DNA of 15,602 nucleotides from Bacteroidales bacterium UBA2764 (GTDB taxonomy: Bacteria > Bacteroidota > Bacteroidia > Bacteroidales > Paludibacteraceae): NCBI GenBank assembly GCA_002352705.1, contig DEIW01000118.1, positions 1 to 15,602 on the forward strand, in the 5' to 3' direction. The notes under the pieces were generated by a model. It was given only the letters and a program-made list of their open reading frames with translations, made no database searches and was not told where the DNA came from. Shown here piece after piece: positions 1 through 6,783 of this stretch. Position 1 is the stretch's first letter; each line of letters starts with the position of its first letter. A program made the position numbers and the translations under genes.

Positions 1-953
1 TCGCCGTTGATGGTGTGCTTCAGAGCCGAAGCAGCTACTGCGAACTCAAGGGCTGCACCTTGGTTGCCCGGGTATTTGAGCATACCGTGGATCAGACCGC
101 CGGAGAAGCTATCACCACCACCTACGCGGTCGATGATCGGGTTGATCTCGTAACGCTTGCTCTGGTAGAACTCCTTACCGTTGTAGATCATCGCCTTCCA
201 GCCATTGAACGTAGCGCTGAAGCTCTCGCGCAGCGTCGAAACAACATACTTGAAGCCGAACTCTTTCATCATCTGCTCGAAGATGCCCTTGTAGCCCTCA
301 GCGTTCGTTTCGCCGCCTTCTACATCTGCATCGGGCTTGAAGCCGAGACACAGCTCTGCGTCTTCCTCGTTGCCGATACATACATCTACGTACTTCATCA
401 GCGGACGCATGATCGAGATTGCTTTCTCGCTGGTCCACAGTTTCTTACGGAAGTTCAGGTCAACCGAAACGGTTACGCCGTGACGTTTGGCAGCCTCGCA
501 AGCCAATTTGGTGATCTCTGCAGCCTTGTCCGAGATAGCCGGAGTGATGCCGCTCCAGTGGAACCATGTTGCACCTTCCATAATCTTGTCGAAGTCAAAA
601 TCTTTCGGATCAGCCTCAGCGATGGCGCTGTGGGCACGGTCGTAGATAACTTTCGATGGACGCATCGAAGCACCGGTCTCGCAGTAGTACAGACCTACGC
701 GGTCGCCGCCACGAACGATGTACTCGGTGTTCACACCATAGCGACGCAGCGAGTTAACGGCAATCTGACCGATCTCATGTTTCGGCAGTTTGGTAACGAG
801 ATAAGCCTCGTGGCCATAGTTGGCGCACGAAATAGCCACGTTTGCCTCACCACCACCGGGGATGATACGGAAATGATCAGACTGAATGAAACGATCTTGT
901 CCTTCCGGACTCAGGCGAAGCATAATCTCGCCCAATGTAATAATTTTAGCCAT
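1..953 (-). CDS. kdgK: 2-keto-3-deoxygluconate kinase (PfkB family), C-terminus cut by window edge
   Basis: Sugar kinase expected to phosphorylate 2-keto-3-deoxygluconate to KDPG in the cytoplasm, the last kinase step of hexuronate breakdown before the KDPG aldolase. Reading the minus strand from the ATG at 951-953 gives MAKIITLGEIMLRLSPEG. An N-terminal PfkB-type GGGEANVAIS segment follows near residues 35-44. Late in the protein is the PfkB signature with catalytic Asp, DRVGGGDSFSGG. About 317 codons are visible and no stop is reached, so only the last residues are missing (the family is usually about 340 aa). It starts 29 bases after the uxaC stop with no promoter between, so the two are probably co-transcribed. 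That neighbour is what favours KDG kinase over fructokinase or ribokinase. Family call is sure; substrate is inference from motif style and context. Confidence 0.9.
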   Translation of the reverse strand, partial: MAKIITLGEIMLRLSPEGQDRFIQSDHFRIIPGGGEANVAISCANYGHEAYLVTKLPKHEIGQIAVNSLRRYGVNTEYIVRGGDRVGLYYCETGASMRPSKVIYDRAHSAIAEADPKDFDFDKIMEGATWFHWSGITPAISDKAAEITKLACEAAKRHGVTVSVDLNFRKKLWTSEKAISIMRPLMKYVDVCIGNEEDAELCLGFKPDADVEGGETNAEGYKGIFEQMMKEFGFKYVVSTLRESFSATFNGWKAMIYNGKEFYQSKRYEINPIIDRVGGGDSFSGGLIHGMLKYPGNQGAALEFAVAASALKHTING

Positions 954-982
954 AATATTGAGATTTTAAATTAAATGATTTC

Positions 983-2398
983 TTAGAACTTGAAGTAATT
1001 CTTCGCGTTGTTGTAGCAGATGTCTTCTACCATCTGTTGAACGCGGGCTTTCTCGTAGCCAGTGTACGGGATCATGCCGTTCTCGATGTCATTGCCGAGG
1101 ACGTTACAGAGCGTACGACGGAAATACTCATGACGCGGGTAGCTCAGGAACGAACGGCTGTCGGTCAGCATACCTACCATGCGGCTCAAGAGACCGAGGT
1201 TACTCAAAGCCATCATCTGCTTCTCCATGCCGTCCTTCTGATCCAAGAACCACCAACCGGAACCGAACTGAATCTTGCCCGGTACCGAACCGTCCTGGAA
1301 GTTACCCAACATCGTGGCAATCACTTCGTTAGCGCACGGGTTGAGGTTATAGAGAATGGTCTTTGCGAGGTGTCCTTCGCTGTTCATCTCATCGAGGAAA
1401 TGACTCATGGCTTTTGCTGTCGTGAACTCGCCGATGGAGTCAAAACCGGTGTCTGCGCCGAGCTGAGCAAACATCTTGGAGTTGTTGTTACGGATAGCGC
1501 CGTAGTGGTATTGCTGGGTCCAACCCGAAGCGTAGTCCATCTCAGCCTGCGCGTGCAGGTAAGCGTGCTTGTACTGACGAATCTCATAAACGCTCAACTC
1601 CTTGCCTGCGAGAGCTTTCTGGAAGATTGCGTTGATCTCTGCGTCGGTGTACGGCTCATCGTAGAACTCCTCGATACCGTGGTCGGAGAGACGGCAGCCC
1701 ATTGACTCGAAGAAGTTATGGCGTTTCTGGAGGGCATCTACCATGTCGGCGAAGTTACGAATCTCTACGCCGGCAACCTTAGCGAGTTTCTCGATATATG
1801 CTTTCCAAGTAGCGGCTTCGATGTTCATGCCTGCGTCCGGACGCCAAGTAGGCAACATGCGCACCTCTGCGGTCGGATCTTCCTTCACCATCTTGTGCCA
1901 TTCGAGGCTGTCAGCCGGGTCGTCGGTCGTGCAGACGAGCTCTACGTGGTAGTGCTTCATCAGTCCGCGCGGACAGAACTTCGGGTCGTTGGCGATGAGG
2001 TCGTTGCACTTGTCATAGATAGCGCGTGCGGTCTCGGGATTCAGACGCTCCTCGATACCGAAAGCGGTCTTGAGCTCCAGATGAGTCCAGTGGTAGAGCG
2101 GGTTACGGAAAGTATAAGGAACGGTCTCTGCCCATTTCTCAAATTTCTCCCAGTCGGTGGTGTCCTTACCGGTGCAATAACGCTCGTCCACACCGTTGGA
2201 ACGCATTGCGCGCCATTTGTAGTGGTCGCCCATGAGCCAGATCTGTGCGATGGATTCGAAACGCTTGTTCTCGGCAACCATCTGAGGAATAAGGTGACAG
2301 TGATAATCAATAATCGGCATCTTAGCCGCATGATTGTGATACAACTCCTGTGCGGTCTCTGTCTGCAGCAGGAAATCTTTGTCCATGAAAGGCTTCAT
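983..2398 (-). CDS. uxaC: Glucuronate (uronate) isomerase
   Basis: Converts D-glucuronate to D-fructuronate and D-galacturonate to D-tagaturonate, the entry step of cytoplasmic hexuronate catabolism. The 471-aa length is normal for UxaC. The family's metal-binding start IDYHCHL (about residues 30-36, HxH) is present, as are TTDDPADSLEWH in the middle and the C-terminal block TDSRSFLSYPRHEYFRR (about 407-423). No frameshift or missing segment is seen. It is first in an operon with kdgK; UxaB/UxuB, UxaA/UxuA and the aldolase would be expected nearby outside the window. The start at 2398 lies about 70 bases below a clear promoter (2474-2505), leaving a short leader. Inverted repeats over both promoter boxes and just downstream of the -7 box suggest transcriptional control, perhaps by a hexuronate-responsive repressor, but no regulator gene is visible here. 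Confidence 0.97.
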   Translation of the reverse strand: MKPFMDKDFLLQTETAQELYHNHAAKMPIIDYHCHLIPQMVAENKRFESIAQIWLMGDHYKWRAMRSNGVDERYCTGKDTTDWEKFEKWAETVPYTFRNPLYHWTHLELKTAFGIEERLNPETARAIYDKCNDLIANDPKFCPRGLMKHYHVELVCTTDDPADSLEWHKMVKEDPTAEVRMLPTWRPDAGMNIEAATWKAYIEKLAKVAGVEIRNFADMVDALQKRHNFFESMGCRLSDHGIEEFYDEPYTDAEINAIFQKALAGKELSVYEIRQYKHAYLHAQAEMDYASGWTQQYHYGAIRNNNSKMFAQLGADTGFDSIGEFTTAKAMSHFLDEMNSEGHLAKTILYNLNPCANEVIATMLGNFQDGSVPGKIQFGSGWWFLDQKDGMEKQMMALSNLGLLSRMVGMLTDSRSFLSYPRHEYFRRTLCNVLGNDIENGMIPYTGYEKARVQQMVEDICYNNAKNYFKF

Positions 2399-2462
2399 AA
2401 TTTAAAGAGATTTATTGTGTTAAATGAATACGTTTTTCCGCAAATTCATATATGTACGCATA

Positions 2463-2478
2463 CTTTGCGACTGCAAAG
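2463..2478. promoter_or_regulatory. Inverted repeat at uxaC transcription start
   Basis: CTTTGC, a 4-base spacer (gact on the plus strand), then GCAAAG. The right arm is the end of the -7 box of the uxaC promoter; the left arm lies in the first transcribed bases. It could be an operator or a 5'-end RNA hairpin. A similar, longer repeat sits at the same place in the sufC promoter. Confidence 0.45.
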
Positions 2479-2505
2479 TTACTAAAAATAAATGACATAT
2501 GCAAG
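2474..2505 (-). promoter_or_regulatory. Bacteroidetes-type promoter of uxaC-kdgK
   Basis: On the minus strand CTTG (-33) is followed by exactly 20 bases and then TAACTTTG (-7, consensus TAnnTTTG). The bases after the -33 box read CATATGTCA, matching the extended box found at five other promoters here. The predicted start is about 70 bases upstream of the uxaC ATG. Confidence 0.85.
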
Positions 2506-2516
2506 CATATGCCATT
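2491..2516. repeat. Inverted repeat over the -33 box of uxaC
   Basis: The arms CATATGC and GCATATG are perfect around a 2-base centre. After one mismatch the pairing continues outward (AATG with CATT), giving 11 of 12 pairs over 26 bases. Similar palindromes lie in the same position at sufC and the DUF1016 gene. Confidence 0.5.
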
Positions 2517-2581
2517 CTTTTGTCGTTTTTTCTCTCTTTGCGTCAATTTTTCCACATCAAACATCTAAAAATGCAGGGAGA

Positions 2582-2613
2582 TTTGCGTATGTCAAAAAAA
2601 AATAGTACCTTTG
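2582..2613 (+). promoter_or_regulatory. Bacteroidetes-type promoter of polyprenyl synthase gene
   Basis: TTTG (-33), 20 bases, TACCTTTG (-7), with the extended box CGTATGTCA after the -33 element and an A-rich spacer. The expected transcription start is only about 12 bases before the ATG at 2633, so the leader is very short. It is divergent from the uxaC promoter, with about 75 bases between the two -33 boxes. Confidence 0.87.
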
Positions 2614-2632
2614 CAGCGTTTTTTCGTGAACA

Positions 2633-3625
2633 ATGGCAAGTTTATCAGACATACGGCAGCCGATCGAGTCGGAGTGGAAACAATACGAGCGTATTATGGA
2701 ACAGAGCCTGCGTGCAGACAACAAATTGCAGCAGGAAGTGCTTCGGTATGTGGGTTCGCGTCGCGGGAAACAGTTGCGTCCACTATTGGTGTTGCTGAGT
2801 GCGCAGATATGCAATCCCGTTACCGACAAGACGCATAAGTCGGCAGTGGCTTTGGAGTTGCTACACACCGCAAGTCTGATTCACGATGATGTAGTAGATA
2901 GTTCCGACACCCGAAGAGGTGTAGAAGCCGTGCATACCAAATGGACCAACAAGGTAGCAGTGCTTATCGGAGATTATATGCTGGCGAAAGTAATCGGTCT
3001 GGTGGCAGAGGTGCGTAATATTCGTATTTTGGAAATTGTCTCTAACCTCGGTAAGAGCCTCTCAAGCGGAGAGATGGTTCAGTTGCATGTGGGACAGAGT
3101 ATGTGGATTGACGAAGAGCGATACCTGCAGGTCATTGAACAAAAAACGGCTCAGTTATTCCAAGCGTGCGCTGAAGCGGGTGCCGAGAGTGCCGGCTGTA
3201 CCCAGCGTCAACGGGCTGCCTTGCGCGAGTACGGACGTTATTTAGGAATATGTTTCCAGATTAAAGATGATATATTCGATTATAGCGATTTAGAGGAGAT
3301 AGGCAAACCAACGATGAGTGATCTGAGTGACGGTAAAGTTACTTTGCCTCTGATAGAAGCACTGCGCCGCGCCCCGAAAGACGAGGCAGAGCATATCAAA
3401 GCGTTAGGCGAGCTGCTGGCTGCTCACAGCGAGGTGTTGGATACAGACAAGGCCCTTCAGGAAATCAAGGCATTTGTTTTGCGATTCAAGGGTGATGAAT
3501 ACGCCGTGCAGCAGATGCACGTATATAAAAAGAAAGCCACGGAAGCACTGTCTGTATTCCGTGACTGTCCTGAAAAAAAGAGTCTGTTGGCTCTACTCGA
3601 CTACGCTATCAATAGAGTGCAGTAG
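2633..3625 (+). CDS. ispB: Polyprenyl (long-chain trans-isoprenyl) diphosphate synthase
   Basis: Class I trans-prenyltransferase that extends an allylic diphosphate with isopentenyl diphosphate units, most likely to make the menaquinone side chain. The 330-aa protein shows KQLRP (46-50, IPP binding), the first Asp-rich motif DDVVD (85-89) followed by DTRRG, and the second Asp-rich motif DDIFD (212-216) in GICFQIKDDIFDYSD. The small Ala-Ser two to five residues before the first Asp-rich motif favours a long-chain product, but product length cannot be fixed by eye, so the ispB symbol is tentative. The start is fixed by the promoter just upstream: the predicted transcript begins about 12 bases before this ATG. 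The gene is monocistronic and convergent with sufD; the junction holds a copy of a palindromic repeat. Confidence 0.9.
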   Translation: MASLSDIRQPIESEWKQYERIMEQSLRADNKLQQEVLRYVGSRRGKQLRPLLVLLSAQICNPVTDKTHKSAVALELLHTASLIHDDVVDSSDTRRGVEAVHTKWTNKVAVLIGDYMLAKVIGLVAEVRNIRILEIVSNLGKSLSSGEMVQLHVGQSMWIDEERYLQVIEQKTAQLFQACAEAGAESAGCTQRQRAALREYGRYLGICFQIKDDIFDYSDLEEIGKPTMSDLSDGKVTLPLIEALRRAPKDEAEHIKALGELLAAHSEVLDTDKALQEIKAFVLRFKGDEYAVQQMHVYKKKATEALSVFRDCPEKKSLLALLDYAINRVQ

Positions 3626-3629
3626 AAGC

Positions 3630-3705
3630 CTAACCCCAACAATGTTCTACGAGCGTCCACCGGACGCTCGATCGAGCAGAGCTCTTCACCCGCAAAGGGA
3701 AGGGA
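3630..3705. repeat. Palindromic repeat element, copy A (intergenic)
   Basis: About 76 bases between the convergent ispB and sufD genes. It has a perfect 9-bp hairpin, CGAGCGTCC at 3650-3658, loop ACC, GGACGCTCG at 3662-3670. Next comes the strictly conserved tail GATCGAGCAGAGCTCTTCAC (3670-3689) and a purine-rich end. Two further copies (11086-11161 and 11467-11542) sit inside the M28 gene. Read on the minus strand, copy A also encodes VKSSARS. Its hairpin may act as a bidirectional transcription stop here, but there is no T-tract. Confidence 0.85.
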
Positions 3706-3712
3706 AATAAGA

Positions 3713-4381
3713 TTACAGGTCGGAATCTAAAGAATTGATGAGTTTCTCTCTCAGGGTCTCATCGGAGATGGTATTGAGGACATCTTTCATAAACGCGTTA
3801 ACGAGCAGTTGACGCGCTTTTTGTTTGTCTATGCCGCGTTGCTGCATATAGAAGAGGGCGGACTCATCGAGTTGTCCTGTAGAGGCACCATGCGTGGCTT
3901 TGACATCATCGGCATATATCTCCAACTGCGGCTGGGTGCGCATCTCTGCGTCCTCGGAGAGCAGAAGGTTGCGGTTCGTCTGGTGCGCCTCTGTCTTCTG
4001 GGCGTCCTGTTCAATCTTCAGGTCTCCGATAAAATGCCCGCGGGCATGGTCGGCGAGAATGAATTTCAAGAGTTGGTTCGACGTTCCGCCTCCTACTGCG
4101 TGGGCGACATGCGTCTCTGTTGTGACGGATTCGTCGTTATGCAAGTATGCGAGGGCGTAAATCTCCGTAGAGCAGTTTTCGCCGGTCTGGGTGATGAAGA
4201 TTTTGTTTGAAATTGTTTGAAGGTTTGAGCCTTCGGCTTGTTTGGAAGGCATATTCAACACGTGAATCTTCACATGCGAACCTGCCTCCTGAATAATACG
4301 GAGGTTGACGGATGGTTCATTGAGAAAGACACGCTCAAACGTCTCACCGGACTTAATATTTACTATTTGGTCATTTACCAT
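3713..4381 (-). CDS. sufD: SufD-like Fe-S cluster assembly protein, half-length
   Basis: Partner of the SufC ATPase in the SUF iron-sulfur cluster scaffold, cytoplasmic. The diagnostic part is the C-terminal SufB/D core: YADDVKATHGASTGQLDESALFYMQQRGI (about 155-183), with the conserved His and Asp around HGASTGQLD, then the helical tail KARQLLVNAFMKDVL. The protein is only 222 aa, whereas SufD is commonly over 400 aa; what is present corresponds to the beta-helix core and C-terminal helices, with the N-terminal helical half absent. No remnant of that half lies in the 27 bases between it and sufC, so the short form appears genuine rather than a recent truncation. The first five codons (MVNDQ) are identical to a tandem 15-base repeat found near 13124-13168. 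Assignment to SufD rather than SufB rests on length and position after sufC. Confidence 0.85.
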   Translation of the reverse strand: MVNDQIVNIKSGETFERVFLNEPSVNLRIIQEAGSHVKIHVLNMPSKQAEGSNLQTISNKIFITQTGENCSTEIYALAYLHNDESVTTETHVAHAVGGGTSNQLLKFILADHARGHFIGDLKIEQDAQKTEAHQTNRNLLLSEDAEMRTQPQLEIYADDVKATHGASTGQLDESALFYMQQRGIDKQKARQLLVNAFMKDVLNTISDETLREKLINSLDSDL

Positions 4382-4408
4382 GTACCATTTATTTAGTCAT
4401 TTTGCCAT

Positions 4409-5161
4409 TTAGAGGTTCAGTCCTTCGTAGCCTTTTTCTTCGAGTTCAAGGGCGAGTGTTTTGTCGCCTGTTCTGACAATCTTACCATCGGCGAGGACAT
4501 GTACAAAATCGGGGACAATGTAGTCTAAGAGGCGCTGGTAATGGGTGATGACGATGGAGGCGTTCTGCGGTGTCTTGAGACGGTTGACACCTTCTGCGAC
4601 GATACGCAAGGCATCAATATCCAGACCCGAGTCTGTCTCATCCAAGATCGAGAGACAGGGCTCCAACATTGCCATCTGGAAGATCTCGTTTTTCTTCTTT
4701 TCACCACCGGAGAAACCCTCATTGACCGAGCGGTTGTTGAGTTTGTCGGGCAGTTCGAGCAGTTTTTTCTTCTCGCGCATGAGTGTCAGAAACTCTTTCG
4801 GTGAGATGGGTTCTTTTCCTTCGTACTCGCGTTTGGCATTGAGGGCTGCACGCATGAAATTGGTCATGCTCACACCGGGAATCTCTACGGGGTATTGGAA
4901 AGAAAGGAACACACCTGCGCGTGCGCGCACCTCCGGCTCCATCTCCAGAAGGTTTTGTTCCTTCAGATACACTTCGCCGGAAGTGACCTCGTACGCAGGA
5001 TTACCCGTGAGCACCGCAGAGAGCGTGGACTTGCCGGCTCCGTTCGGTCCCATAATAGCGTGTACCTCGCCTTCGTTGATGGTCAGGTTGACCCCCTTTA
5101 GAATCTCTTTGCCACCGATAGAGGCATGAAGATTTTTTATCTCTAATAATGTCTTGCTCAT
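4409..5161 (-). CDS. sufC: SufC, Fe-S cluster assembly ATPase
   Basis: ABC-type ATPase that drives the SufBCD scaffold; soluble, not a transporter subunit. The 250-aa length is typical. Walker A GPNGAGKST (38-46), Q-loop Q89 in LSFQYPVEIPGV, signature FSGGEKKKNEI (150-160), Walker B LSILDETDSGLD (170-181; Asp-Glu with the SufC-specific TDSGLD run) and the switch His (H207 in ITHYQR) are all present. It heads its own transcript: a clear promoter lies 21 bases upstream of the ATG, and no sufB precedes it, which differs from the usual sufBCD order. sufD follows after 27 bases. A palindrome overlaps the -7 box and transcription start, a plausible site for regulation by iron or oxidative stress, although no known Fur or IscR site is recognised. 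Confidence 0.97.
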   Translation of the reverse strand: MSKTLLEIKNLHASIGGKEILKGVNLTINEGEVHAIMGPNGAGKSTLSAVLTGNPAYEVTSGEVYLKEQNLLEMEPEVRARAGVFLSFQYPVEIPGVSMTNFMRAALNAKREYEGKEPISPKEFLTLMREKKKLLELPDKLNNRSVNEGFSGGEKKKNEIFQMAMLEPCLSILDETDSGLDIDALRIVAEGVNRLKTPQNASIVITHYQRLLDYIVPDFVHVLADGKIVRTGDKTLALELEEKGYEGLNL

Positions 5162-5170
5162 TTTCTAAAA

Positions 5171-5188
5171 CCTTTGCGAGTGCAAAGG
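5171..5188. promoter_or_regulatory. Inverted repeat at sufC transcription start
   Basis: CCTTTGC, spacer GAGT, GCAAAGG: a perfect 7-bp inverted repeat whose right arm is part of the -7 box (CAAAGGTA at 5183-5190 on the plus strand). It is a candidate operator or a 5' hairpin at the very start of the sufCD transcript. Confidence 0.5.
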
Positions 5189-5214
5189 TACTACAAAAAA
5201 ATGACATACGCAAG
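5183..5214 (-). promoter_or_regulatory. Bacteroidetes-type promoter of sufC-sufD
   Basis: Minus strand CTTG (-33), 20 bases, TACCTTTG (-7), with the extended box CGTATGTCA and a T-rich spacer. It shows that sufC is the first gene of the transcript. Confidence 0.88.
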
Positions 5215-5227
5215 TGCGCAAGTCATT
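5200..5227. repeat. Imperfect 28-base inverted repeat over the -33 box of sufC
   Basis: The outer arms AATGAC and GTCATT pair perfectly and 11 of 14 positions pair overall. It has the same position and the same outer arms as the repeat at the DUF1016 promoter (10576-10603). Confidence 0.5.
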
Positions 5228-5256
5228 TTCTTTGATTTTTTGCATTATGTCACTTT

Positions 5257-5589
5257 TCACCAATCCATATTCTCGAGGAATATATCCGCTTCTGCAAAAT
5301 CCGTCCATTCTCCCTGTGTGTTGTCTGTTTGTACGTACAGGGGCACTTCGTTAGCATGCGAGGAATGCATCAGATGCATCAGAGGATATACCGCCGCAAA
5401 AAGTAGAATGGCGGCAGCAGCGGCATAACGTAACCACAGACGTTTGGACGCCCGGCGACGGATGGCGCGTTTGAGTTCCTGTTCCTCGGTGTCAAAGAAA
5501 CCTTCCGGCGTACGGTAAGGCGTCTGTTTTTGAACCTGTTCAAAAATATTTTCACATTTATTCATTTCCATATTTTCGCATTTATTCAT
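5257..5589 (-). CDS. Small one-TM protein of ECF sigma operon, possible anti-sigma factor
   Basis: A 110-aa protein of unknown exact family. A charged cytoplasmic-type N-terminal half (TPEGFFDTEEQELKRAIRRR) is followed by one hydrophobic segment (about residues 54-73, YAAAAAILLFAAVYPLMHLM) and a short acidic outer tail. This layout, and the position directly after an ECF sigma gene with an ATGA stop/start overlap (5586-5589), suggest a membrane-anchored partner such as an anti-sigma factor, but no zinc-binding HxxxCxxC motif is present, so the role is inference. The N-terminus carries a duplication, MNKCENMEMNKCENI, so translation could also begin at the ninth codon (5563-5565). The overlap with the sigma stop codon favours the upstream start. 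The stop lies 43 bases from the inverted repeat upstream of sufC, and I see no terminator between. Confidence 0.75.
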   Translation of the reverse strand: MNKCENMEMNKCENIFEQVQKQTPYRTPEGFFDTEEQELKRAIRRRASKRLWLRYAAAAAILLFAAVYPLMHLMHSSHANEVPLYVQTDNTQGEWTDFAEADIFLENMDW

Positions 5590-6107
5590 TGGGGTATTTT
5601 TGAAGTAACATAGTTACTGATTCTCTCTTTTGCGTAGTGATAATTGGTTTTGGCGGCACTAACAGAGGAGCCTGTAATAGAAGCAATCTCTTCATACGGC
5701 AGTTCGTCATAGTACCGCAGGTTAAAAACCGTGCGTTGCATCGTAGGGAGTCTCAGAATAGCCTCCTGCATCAAGACTACCAATCTGTCGCTATTATCCG
5801 TATAGGGATCCGCGGAGAGGTTTTTAAGTAAAGCCGAGGCGTCCTCATCTTCCAGCGAAACAAGCTCCCGTTTATCCCTCAGCCATAACAAAGCTTCGTT
5901 CGTCGCAATCCTATAGACCCACGCCCGCTCATGATCCTCATCGCGAAGTTCCGATAGATGCAGATGTATTTGTATGAATGTGTTTTGCAATACATCTTGT
6001 GCATCTTCGTGCGTAACTACCATGCGCCGGATGTGCCAATAGAGCGGTTGTTGGTATCGTTCTATCAACTCTTCAGTGGTCTTGGTATGGAGGCTGAACA
6101 GACGCAT
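5586..6107 (-). CDS. ECF-type RNA polymerase sigma factor
   Basis: A 173-aa extracytoplasmic-function sigma factor that would direct RNA polymerase to stress-response promoters. Region 2 spans about 20-85 (LYWHIRRMVVTHEDAQDVLQ, then FIQIHLHLSELR and WVYRIATNEALLWLRDKR). Region 4 spans about 112-163 (ILRLPTMQRTVFNLRYYDEL, YEEIASITGSSVSAAKTNYH), including the helix-turn-helix. There is no region 1.1 or 3, as expected. It starts 4 bases after the stop of the Spy-like gene and overlaps the next gene by ATGA, so the three genes form one transcript. The operon has no match to the housekeeping -33/-7 promoter, which fits recognition by this sigma factor itself, but I could not identify its promoter motif. 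Confidence 0.95.
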   Translation of the reverse strand: MRLFSLHTKTTEELIERYQQPLYWHIRRMVVTHEDAQDVLQNTFIQIHLHLSELRDEDHERAWVYRIATNEALLWLRDKRELVSLEDEDASALLKNLSADPYTDNSDRLVVLMQEAILRLPTMQRTVFNLRYYDELPYEEIASITGSSVSAAKTNYHYAKERISNYVTSKIPQ

Positions 6108-6111
6108 TCTG

Positions 6112-6525
6112 TCAATGTTTTACTCGGGCTCTTCTTTCTTTCTCGTCCTCGAAGATTTGGTTGATTTGCGAGGGAGTCAGAATTTTCCGGAACTCATTAT
6201 AATACTGCTCGCGTGTATCCAATATAGCACGGCTTTGGGCAAAATTATCCAATATCCGTTGCTCTATCTGTTCGTCGGTCAGCGTGGCTCCTTCCGCAGT
6301 CCTTTCATGCCGATATTGGTCATGGATAGCGCGCATTTGTTTGTTGTACGCCTTGTAGAGTGTGCCGAACTGCTGCGCTTGTTCCTCGTTCAGCGCAAAG
6401 GTCTCACTATAGTGACGCACCTGTTGTTCGATCCGCTGCATAGCCTGCTGTCGGTTAGCCGGTTGTTGCGCGTGCAGACTGATTGCCATAAGCATCGTCA
6501 TGGCGATAATTATCATCTTCCGCAT
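6112..6525 (-). CDS. Spy/CpxP-like periplasmic stress protein
   Basis: A 137-aa secreted protein. The signal peptide is MRKMIIIAMTMLMAISLHAQ, with cleavage likely after HAQ or HA. The mature part is almost entirely helical and rich in Gln, Glu and Arg. LTDEQIEQRILDNFAQSR (about 82-99) and ILTPSQINQIFEDEKERR (about 115-132) resemble the LTxxQ-type helices of Spy/CpxP/ZraP chaperone-sensor proteins. The likely role is a periplasmic chaperone or envelope-stress sensor feeding the co-transcribed ECF sigma factor. It is first in the operon, with the sigma gene following 4 bases later; in many related operons the sigma gene comes first. Family assignment is by pattern, not by a strict motif. Confidence 0.7.
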   Translation of the reverse strand: MRKMIIIAMTMLMAISLHAQQPANRQQAMQRIEQQVRHYSETFALNEEQAQQFGTLYKAYNKQMRAIHDQYRHERTAEGATLTDEQIEQRILDNFAQSRAILDTREQYYNEFRKILTPSQINQIFEDEKERRARVKH

Positions 6526-6574
6526 AGTATTGTTGTTTTGATAATAGACAAAAACCTATAAAACATTTTCAGTT

Positions 6575-6598
6575 ATGGTATAACAAAAATTGTACCAT
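6575..6598. promoter_or_regulatory. Inverted repeat upstream of Spy-like/sigma operon
   Basis: ATGGTATAA, spacer CAAAAA, TTGTACCAT: 8 of 9 positions pair. It lies 50-73 bases upstream of the Spy-like start codon, so it could be an operator for the sigma operon. A small GCAC-gta-GTGC hairpin follows at 6600-6610. Confidence 0.35.
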
Positions 6599-6738
6599 TG
6601 CACGTAGTGCCTTTTCCTATAAGATGCAACAAACAGGAAAAAGTTAAAAGGAGATGCAAAATAAATACAAAGAAGAAACGGAAAAGCCGTGTCCGAATAC
6701 AATTCTTAGCCGCAAGGGCAACGATTATTTTTTATCTC

Positions 6739-6769
6739 GCTTTGCTCGAACGATTGTTTCGAACGAAGC
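6739..6769. repeat. Imperfect 12-bp hairpin
   Basis: GCTTTGCTCGAA and TTCGAACGAAGC around the loop CGATTGT pair at 10 of 12 positions, plus one G-T wobble. Confidence 0.5.
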
Positions 6770-6783
6770 AGACGAAGAATAGG

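Noticed and set aside
15..974. Long plus-strand open frame of 319 codons opposite kdgK
   Set aside because: It is the antisense shadow of a clear PfkB kinase gene; its translation has no recognisable domain. The same applies to the long plus-strand frames opposite uxaC, sufC, sufD and the M28 gene.
3630..3705. Copy A of the palindromic repeat as a CRISPR unit or ordinary terminator
   Set aside because: The three copies are kilobases or hundreds of bases apart with no spacer array, and there is no T-tract after the hairpin on either strand.
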